Origin: Flavobacteriales bacterium
GTDB lineage: Bacteria; Bacteroidota; Bacteroidia; UBA10329
Length of the DNA: 60,313 nt
NCBI GenBank assembly: GCA_021741155.1
Contig: JAIOYP010000022.1
Span: 1 to 60,313 of the forward strand
Direction of reading: 5' to 3'
Made by a program: the position numbers and the translations under genes. Below, piece after piece: positions 54,748 to 60,313 of the stretch. Positions within the stretch are counted from its first letter, which is position 1. The number at the start of each line of letters is the position of its first letter. Below the pieces are notes generated by a model, which was given only the letters and a program-made list of their open reading frames with translations, was not told the DNA's origin and ran no database searches.

Positions 54748-57069
54748 ATGAAAAGAATTCTTACCCAATCCATTACCATCTGTCTGCTCTTGTTGAGCAT
54801 TGTGGCTCAGGCACAGCAGACTGGAAAAATCAAAGGTTTTGTTTATGAAAAGGAGACTGGAGAGCCTGTTCTTTTTACAAACGTTATTGTAAAGGGCACC
54901 ACCCTTGGAGCAGCAACAGATGTGAACGGTTATTACACTATCACCAATGTTCCGGTGGGCGAACAAACCGTGCAAATAACCTACCTAGGATATGACACGC
55001 TTACCTCATCCATAACGGTAGATGATGACAGAATTGCATCGTTGAATCTGTATCTAACTAAGTCATCAGTTAAACTCAGTGAGGTTCAAATTAGTGCCGA
55101 TAGGCAAGAAGCGCTTACAGAAGTGCGTACCTCCGTTACCAAACTCACGCCAAAGGAGATGAAACAGATTCCTACCGTAAGCGGTGAGTCGGATTTGGCG
55201 CAGGTGCTGCAAGTGCAGCCGGGTGTTGTTTTTACAGGCGACCAAGGTGGGCAGTTGTACATTCGTGGAGGTTCTCCAATACAGAATAAGGTATTGTTGG
55301 ATGGGATGATTGTTTACAATCCGTTCCATAGTATCGGTTTCTTTTCTGTGTTCGAAACAGACATCATCAAGACAGCAGACATCTATTCTGGTGGTTACAA
55401 TGCCGAGTTTGGCGATAGAGTTTCGTCCATCATGGACATTAAAACCCGAGATGGAAATAGGAAAAAATTTGCAGGTAAACTCTCTTTCAATCCTTTTGGT
55501 GCCAATCTCCTTCTTGAAGGTCCAATTATCAAACTGAAGGAAGACCGAGGCGGTTCGCTCACCTATCTTATTTCTGGTAAAACATCCTATCTCAAATACA
55601 CATCCAAAGTGCTGTATCCTTATATGAATGACGGACAAGGATTGCCGTTCAATTTCACAGATGTGTTTGCTAAAATGACGTACAACGCCAATTCTGGTAG
55701 TAAGATAAATTTGTTCGGGTTCAGCTTCAATGACCAAGTTACTTATCAGGCCATCAACAACTATAAATGGAATTCTTTTGGCGTTGGAACCAACGTGCTT
55801 ATCGTTCCTTCTGGTTCGCAGGTGTTGTTAGAGCCGTTCTTCAACTATTCTAGTTACCGTATAGAACTTACGGGTGGCGGAACAGAGGACACACGATTTA
55901 GCCAAATTGGTGGCTTTAATGGTGGTATGAACTTTACGTACTATTTCGGTAAGAGCGAGCTGAAATTTGGCCCATTTCTTCAAGGATTTCAGACCAAATA
56001 TCAATTCACTAACTCGGTTGGTCAGCAGATTGGAAATGATGAATCGCAGAACACCACCGATTTTGGCGCCTATGCCAAGTTTAAATGGAGTTGGAAAGAC
56101 AAGATTGTGCTCGAACCGAGTTTCCGTGTTCACTATTACGCCTCGTTGGGCGTTGCCTCTCCCGAACCGCGTTTGGGAGCCAAATGGAACATTACAAAAT
56201 GGCTGCGCTTGAAGTATGCCTTTGGTCTGTTTGCACAGAATATGATTAGTGCCAACTCAGACCGAGATGTAGTAAACCTTTTCTACGGATTCCTCACCGC
56301 TCCCGAAAACCTGCCTAAAACCTTTGATGGAAAGGAAATCAAGAACCCACTGCAACGTGCCATGCACAACATCGTTGGGTTTGAGGTTGATTTGGGCAAG
56401 CGCGTATCTGTAAACATAGAAGGATACATGAAGCATTTCCTTCAGTTGAGCAACGTAAATCGCAACAAGCTTTTCCCAGATGATGCCGATCATTCTGATG
56501 TGCCAGACGGATTGAAGAAGGATTTCATCATTGAAACTGGAAAAGCAATGGGAATCGATTTTGTGGTGAAATATGCGTACAAACGATTGTATTTGTGGGC
56601 CATTTATTCGTTGAGTAAAGTGGATCGTTATGATGGAATCAATACGTATTACCCGCTGTTTGATAGACGCCATAACGTGAACCTAGTGGCGGCTTACACC
56701 TTCGGAAAGAACCTCAATTGGGAGGCCAGTGTGAGATGGAACCTCGGTTCTGGATTCCCATTCACGCAGACCGCAGGCTTCTACGAAAACTTGGTGTTTG
56801 ATGGCGGTATCAATACCGATTACACCACGCAAAACGGAGTGCTCGGAGTAGAATATGGCGAGTTGAACAAGGGGCGATTGCCGTACTATCACCGATTAGA
56901 CCTTTCGGTTAAACGCTCTTTCGAACTCGGAAAAACCACCTTGGATGCGGTTATTGGTATTACGAACGTGTACAACCGTCAGAATATCTTCTACATCGAC
57001 CGTGTGCGGTATCAGCGAGTCAATCAACTTCCTATTCTTCCAAGTTTCGGCCTTAGCTGGCAATTTTAA
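54748..57069 (+). CDS. TonB-dependent outer-membrane receptor with N-terminal carboxypeptidase-regulatory-like domain
   Basis: The protein has 773 residues with a signal peptide (to about residue 22). A CarboxypepD_reg-like domain (GKIKGFVYEKETGEPVLFTN, about 25-105) is followed by the plug (about 115-230: VLQVQPGVVFTGDQGGQLYIRGG, LDGMIVYNPFHSIG) and a 22-stranded barrel ending in aromatic F. No SusD-like gene stands next to it, so glycan import of the Sus type is not indicated. The ligand is unknown; iron or vitamin compounds are possible. Confidence 0.9.
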   Translation: MKRILTQSITICLLLLSIVAQAQQTGKIKGFVYEKETGEPVLFTNVIVKGTTLGAATDVNGYYTITNVPVGEQTVQITYLGYDTLTSSITVDDDRIASLNLYLTKSSVKLSEVQISADRQEALTEVRTSVTKLTPKEMKQIPTVSGESDLAQVLQVQPGVVFTGDQGGQLYIRGGSPIQNKVLLDGMIVYNPFHSIGFFSVFETDIIKTADIYSGGYNAEFGDRVSSIMDIKTRDGNRKKFAGKLSFNPFGANLLLEGPIIKLKEDRGGSLTYLISGKTSYLKYTSKVLYPYMNDGQGLPFNFTDVFAKMTYNANSGSKINLFGFSFNDQVTYQAINNYKWNSFGVGTNVLIVPSGSQVLLEPFFNYSSYRIELTGGGTEDTRFSQIGGFNGGMNFTYYFGKSELKFGPFLQGFQTKYQFTNSVGQQIGNDESQNTTDFGAYAKFKWSWKDKIVLEPSFRVHYYASLGVASPEPRLGAKWNITKWLRLKYAFGLFAQNMISANSDRDVVNLFYGFLTAPENLPKTFDGKEIKNPLQRAMHNIVGFEVDLGKRVSVNIEGYMKHFLQLSNVNRNKLFPDDADHSDVPDGLKKDFIIETGKAMGIDFVVKYAYKRLYLWAIYSLSKVDRYDGINTYYPLFDRRHNVNLVAAYTFGKNLNWEASVRWNLGSGFPFTQTAGFYENLVFDGGINTDYTTQNGVLGVEYGELNKGRLPYYHRLDLSVKRSFELGKTTLDAVIGITNVYNRQNIFYIDRVRYQRVNQLPILPSFGLSWQF

Positions 57070-57089
57070 TTCTTGATTTTTACATGCAA

Positions 57090-57210
57090 TAGCCACAGAT
57101 GCACAGATTCACACGGATTTTTCACTGATAGAAAATTAATCTGAGTAATCAGAGAAAATCAGTGCATCTGTGGCTAAAAACATGTTCTATTCAACCCATT
57201 TGAATTAAAC
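57090..57210 (+). repeat. Hairpin repeat family A, copy 5
   Basis: TAGCCACAGATGCACAGATT (57090-57109) pairs with 57157-57176 at 19 of 20 positions. The tail CTAAAAACATGTTCTATTCA runs to AAACCCGA, ending 15 bases before the O-methyltransferase start. Confidence 0.8.
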
Positions 57211-57224
57211 CCGAAAACATCATC

Positions 57225-57869
57225 ATGGATTTCATTGCCAAGGAAATAGAGGAATACGCAGAGAGTTTCACTCGCGAAGAAGGCGAGGTGCTAGCCGCAC
57301 TTAACCGCGAAACGTATGCGAAAGTGATGACGCCACGCATGCTTTCGGGGCATTTGCAAGGTCAGGTGCTGCGCATGTTTTCGCAGATGATAAAGCCAGC
57401 GAATATTCTAGAAATTGGAACCTACACCGGATACTCTGCGCTGTGTATGGTAGATGGATTGCAGAAAGGTGGTAAGCTCATTACCATTGATGTGAATGCA
57501 GAGTTGCAAGACATCATTTTGCGCTATTTCAAAAAGGCTGGAAAGACAGATGTGATTGATTCGCGCATTGGCGATGCCCTAGAAATCATTCCAACGCTTG
57601 ATGTAAAATTCGACCTCGTTTTCATTGATGCCGATAAAGAGAATTACTCCAATTACTTCGACCTTGTGTTCGATAAGTTGAATATTGGCGGCTACATTAT
57701 TGCCGATAATGTGCTCTGGAGCGGAAAGGTTTTGGAAGATGATTCGCAACTAGACAAAGACACCATTGCCCTAAAGGATTACGCCAAAAAAGTGAAAGCC
57801 GACCCACGCGTTGAGAACGTAATGATGCCCATTCGGGATGGTTTGCTCATCGCCAGAAAATTGGCTTAA
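57225..57869 (+). CDS. Class I SAM-dependent O-methyltransferase
   Basis: The protein has 214 residues of the catechol/caffeoyl-CoA O-methyltransferase fold. The SAM-binding motif is ILEIGTYTGYSALCM (about 67-81), with the acidic residue in KLITIDVNAE and the metal/catalytic segment VFIDADKENYSNY (D in FIDADK) and IIADNVLWSG. It methylates a hydroxyl group of an unknown acceptor. The leader consists of hairpin repeat copy 5. Two glycosyltransferase genes follow downstream. Confidence 0.9.
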   Translation: MDFIAKEIEEYAESFTREEGEVLAALNRETYAKVMTPRMLSGHLQGQVLRMFSQMIKPANILEIGTYTGYSALCMVDGLQKGGKLITIDVNAELQDIILRYFKKAGKTDVIDSRIGDALEIIPTLDVKFDLVFIDADKENYSNYFDLVFDKLNIGGYIIADNVLWSGKVLEDDSQLDKDTIALKDYAKKVKADPRVENVMMPIRDGLLIARKLA

Positions 57870-57947
57870 TTTGGCCTCCACAATCGCTTAATCTACGCGC
57901 CAATCGACACACTTTTCCTATTCTAATTCTGGATTAACATCAACGGA

Positions 57948-59063
57948 TTGAAAAGGGCCATCGTGTCAGTCATCAACGACCTTAGTACCGACCAGCGCGT
58001 GCACAAGCATTGCCTCATGTTGGTGCAAAAAGGATATGACGTTCTCCTTATTGGAAGAGAAACCTCAAGCAGCGTTCCGCTGGAATCTCGCACGTATGCT
58101 ACCTACAGAATGAAGCTACCGTTCGAAAAAGGGCCGCTTTTTTATGCCACTTACAACATTGGATTGTTCTATCATTTGCTGCTGAGAAAGGCCGATTTGT
58201 TCTTCTCCAACGACCTTGATACGCTGCTTCCGAATTTCCTCGTTAGCAAATTGCGCGGCAAGAAACTCATTTACGATAGCCACGAATTCTTTACAGAAGT
58301 TCCCGAGCTCACCAGTCGCCCAAAGGTTCAGAACGTGTGGAAAACGATAGAGAAACTGCTTCTTCCAAAGGTGAAGCACGCGCTGACCGTCAATCGCTCC
58401 ATTGCAGATTTATATAAAAAGAAGTACGGAATTGAGATGAAGGTGCTGCGCAATATTCCGCGCTTGGTTGCTGTAGAGAATCAGCCAACGAAAGAGGCGT
58501 TGGGTTTGCCTACGGATAAGAAGCTCATCATTCTGCAAGGTTCGGGCATCAACATGCATCGCGGAGCAGAAGAGTCTGTGGAAGCCATGCGCTATATCGA
58601 TAATGCCGTGCTGTTAATTCTTGGTTCGGGAGATGTAATTCCTGATTTGAAGAACTTCGTCAAGGAATACAGCCTGGAGAATCGAGTCATCTTTAAAGGA
58701 AGAATGCCTTACGAACAAATGATGGCGCACACGCATTTGGCTGACCTCGGGCTTTCGTTGGATAAGGACACGAATGTGAATTACAGATTCAGCCTACCTA
58801 ATAAGTTGTTCGATTACATCCATGCAGGCATTCCTGTCTTAGGTTCTGATTTGGTGGAGGTGAAACGGATTATTGAAGAGTATGGAGTGGGGGAGATTGC
58901 CCATTCATTCGAACCAGAAAAGTTGGCTGTTCAAATGCAACAGATGCTTTCGTCTCCTAAACTAGCGGAGTGGAAACAGAACGCGCTAAAAGCACGAATT
59001 GAGCTGAATTGGGAAAAAGAAACGGAGGTCTTATCGAATATGTTAGATGAAATTGATGGATAA
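57948..59063 (+). CDS. Family 4 glycosyltransferase
   Basis: The protein has 371 residues with a GT-B fold. The donor-binding half shows IILQGSGINMHRGAEESVEA, VILGSGD-like LILGSGDVIPDL and GLSLDKDTNVNYRFSLPNKLFDYIHAGIPVLGSDLVEVKRI, with the EX7E-type region. The only usable start is TTG at 57948, just before KRAIVSVINDLSTDQRV. It overlaps the next glycosyltransferase by 17 bases. It probably transfers a sugar to a surface glycan or glycolipid. Confidence 0.85.
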   Translation: MKRAIVSVINDLSTDQRVHKHCLMLVQKGYDVLLIGRETSSSVPLESRTYATYRMKLPFEKGPLFYATYNIGLFYHLLLRKADLFFSNDLDTLLPNFLVSKLRGKKLIYDSHEFFTEVPELTSRPKVQNVWKTIEKLLLPKVKHALTVNRSIADLYKKKYGIEMKVLRNIPRLVAVENQPTKEALGLPTDKKLIILQGSGINMHRGAEESVEAMRYIDNAVLLILGSGDVIPDLKNFVKEYSLENRVIFKGRMPYEQMMAHTHLADLGLSLDKDTNVNYRFSLPNKLFDYIHAGIPVLGSDLVEVKRIIEEYGVGEIAHSFEPEKLAVQMQQMLSSPKLAEWKQNALKARIELNWEKETEVLSNMLDEIDG

Positions 59064-60192
59064 GCACCTTCACGTTATAGCATTCGATGTGCCGCTTCCA
59101 GCAAATTATGGAGGCGTGATTGATGTGTATTTCAAGCTCAAAGCCTTGGCATCGTTGGGTGTGAAAATACATCTGCATTGCTTCGAATACGGACGGAAGG
59201 AAGCTCCAGAACTGAAAGAGCTTTGTCACGAAGTTCACTACTACCACCGAAGTACCACGCGCAGTTATCTGTTTAGAAGGAGGCCGTTTATTGCCGTTAC
59301 GCGTTCTTCGGAGGAACTCGTCAAACGTTTACTGAAGGATAAACATCCCATTCTATTTGAAGGACTGCACACGTGTTATCATCTGGACGATGAACGATTG
59401 ATGAACCGCTTCAAAATTGTGCGGACACATAATATCGAGCATCATTATTATCAGAACCTCGCTAATGTAGAAAAGGACCTTTTTAAGAAGTACTACTTTC
59501 TGAGTGAAGTGGCCAAGTTAGAAAGGTTTGAGCGCACGCTGTGCAATGCGCAACTTGTGGCTGCCATCTCAAAAGCCGATACCGAATATCTTGATTCTAA
59601 GTATCCGAATGTGAACCACATTTCTGCTTTTCATCCAAACGATAAAGTGGAAATTGCGGAAGGAATGGGCAAGTTCTGTCTCTACCATGGTAGCTTGGAG
59701 ATTGGCGAGAACAACGAAGCTGCTCTTCATCTGGTCAGGAATATCTTTTCAACCATAAATGTTCCACTCATCATTGCTGGCAACAAACCATCCAAAGAAC
59801 TGAAGGAGGAAGTTGCCAAGCATTCCAATGTGGAAATCCGAACGGGATTAAATACAGAGGAGATTCATCAGCTGATAAAAGACGCACAGATAAATGTGCT
59901 TCCCACGTTTCAGGCTACGGGAATCAAACTCAAATTACTTGCTGCGTTGTACATGGGGCGGCACTGCCTCGTCAATTCGTTTATGGTGGAAAACACTGGA
60001 CTGGAATCGCTGTGCCGAGTAGAGGATACAGACAAGCGCTTTATTCAAGGAGTCCAATCCCTTTATACTGAAGAGTTCAATCACGGTGAAAGAGAAAAGC
60101 GGTCGGAGATTCTGAATGCGAGATTCTGTAATTCGGTCAATGCTCAGAAACTGTATTCCCTCATTTTCGATTCCTCAACTTCTAAGAAATAA
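59047..60192 (+). CDS. Second glycosyltransferase (GT4-like)
   Basis: The protein has 381 residues. The GT-B C-terminal half is visible in FCLYHGSLEIGENNEAALHLV, PLIIAGNKPS, EIHQLIKDAQINVLPTFQATGIKLKLLAALYMGRH. It starts inside the previous gene (17-base overlap; a second ATG at 59056 overlaps 8 bases), so the pair is translationally coupled. The sequence diverges from the first copy, so it likely acts on a different step of the same glycan. Confidence 0.83.
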   Translation: MKLMDKHLHVIAFDVPLPANYGGVIDVYFKLKALASLGVKIHLHCFEYGRKEAPELKELCHEVHYYHRSTTRSYLFRRRPFIAVTRSSEELVKRLLKDKHPILFEGLHTCYHLDDERLMNRFKIVRTHNIEHHYYQNLANVEKDLFKKYYFLSEVAKLERFERTLCNAQLVAAISKADTEYLDSKYPNVNHISAFHPNDKVEIAEGMGKFCLYHGSLEIGENNEAALHLVRNIFSTINVPLIIAGNKPSKELKEEVAKHSNVEIRTGLNTEEIHQLIKDAQINVLPTFQATGIKLKLLAALYMGRHCLVNSFMVENTGLESLCRVEDTDKRFIQGVQSLYTEEFNHGEREKRSEILNARFCNSVNAQKLYSLIFDSSTSKK

Positions 60193-60193
60193 A

Positions 60194-60221
60194 AAACCCG
60201 ACCTGTTTCCAGATCGGGTTT
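60194..60221. terminator. Bidirectional terminator after the glycosyltransferases
   Basis: AAACCCGA and TCGGGTTT form an 8-bp stem with a 12-base loop. It is flanked by an A-run on the left and a T stretch on the right, so it can also serve the minus-strand gene ending at 60243. Confidence 0.75.
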
Positions 60222-60242
60222 CCTTACAATTATTTCGGATTC

Positions 60243-60313
60243 TTATCTCGTTACCACAACTTGGAACGAAGTTCTAGAATCATCTTCAAACGTTAGGCTG
60301 AAAGTGTGAAGAC
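60243..60313 (-). CDS. C-terminal end of a minus-strand protein, truncated by the window
   Basis: The minus-strand frame reads LHTFSLTFEDDSRTSFQVVV before TAA at 60243-60245. The beta-strand-like ending would fit the tail of a secreted or surface protein. Only about 22 residues are visible, so no family can be given. Confidence 0.45.
   Translation of the reverse strand, partial: LHTFSLTFEDDSRTSFQVVVTR

Overview
The window looks like a chromosomal segment of a Bacteroidota bacterium, most like the Flavobacteriales. Four secreted proteins end in type IX secretion sorting domains. There is a carboxypeptidase-regulatory-domain TonB receptor, an AlgE-type porin, sigma boxes of the form TAnnTTTG, and intergenic stretches full of short hairpin repeats. 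No rRNA, tRNA, CRISPR array or prophage was seen. Species cannot be named from the sequence.

Region 1 (about 1-21,000) is a nitrate-respiration island. It opens with the end of a molybdopterin (Mog/MoaB) gene. Then come two separate NarK-type transporters, a CBS-DUF294 protein, a membrane sensor fused to a DEDDh exonuclease, an outer-membrane porin, a hemerythrin overlapping moaA, and a Crp/Fnr regulator. An operon on the minus strand encodes a dihaem cytochrome c followed by narG, narH, narJ and narI, an order like Thermus narCGHJI. NarG has the His/Cys3 cluster ligands and no Tat signal, so nitrate is probably reduced in the cytoplasm, which fits the transporters. A palindrome TATGA-N6-TCATA occurs in exact form upstream of narK1, narK2 and the cytochrome gene. 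Weaker forms precede the porin, the hemerythrin, and a small membrane gene near 53.8 kb. The local Crp/Fnr protein is the obvious candidate regulator.

Region 2 (21-36.6 kb) is a mixed envelope and secretome region. It holds a Cys-rich EGF-like lipoprotein, a NYN-LOTUS protein, a thioredoxin, a NagB-like/alpha-beta hydrolase fusion, a DUF3089 hydrolase, three T9SS cargo proteins (one a sphingomyelinase-like phosphodiesterase, one a lipase-like hydrolase), another dihaem cytochrome, an MscS channel and a CorA transporter.

Region 3 (36.6-50 kb) carries an RND efflux operon (tetR-tolC-adaptor-pump-thioesterase), asnS, a penicillin-acylase family protein and another T9SS cargo. Dispersed repeats separate these genes.

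Region 4 (50-60.3 kb) has a WG-repeat protein and a REP-associated (RAYT) transposase whose own coding sequence contains three copies of a REP-like palindrome. A two-gene membrane operon follows whose first gene is broken by an in-frame TAG. Then come a J-domain/KTSC protein, a TonB receptor, an O-methyltransferase and two glycosyltransferases. A minus-strand gene enters from the right edge.
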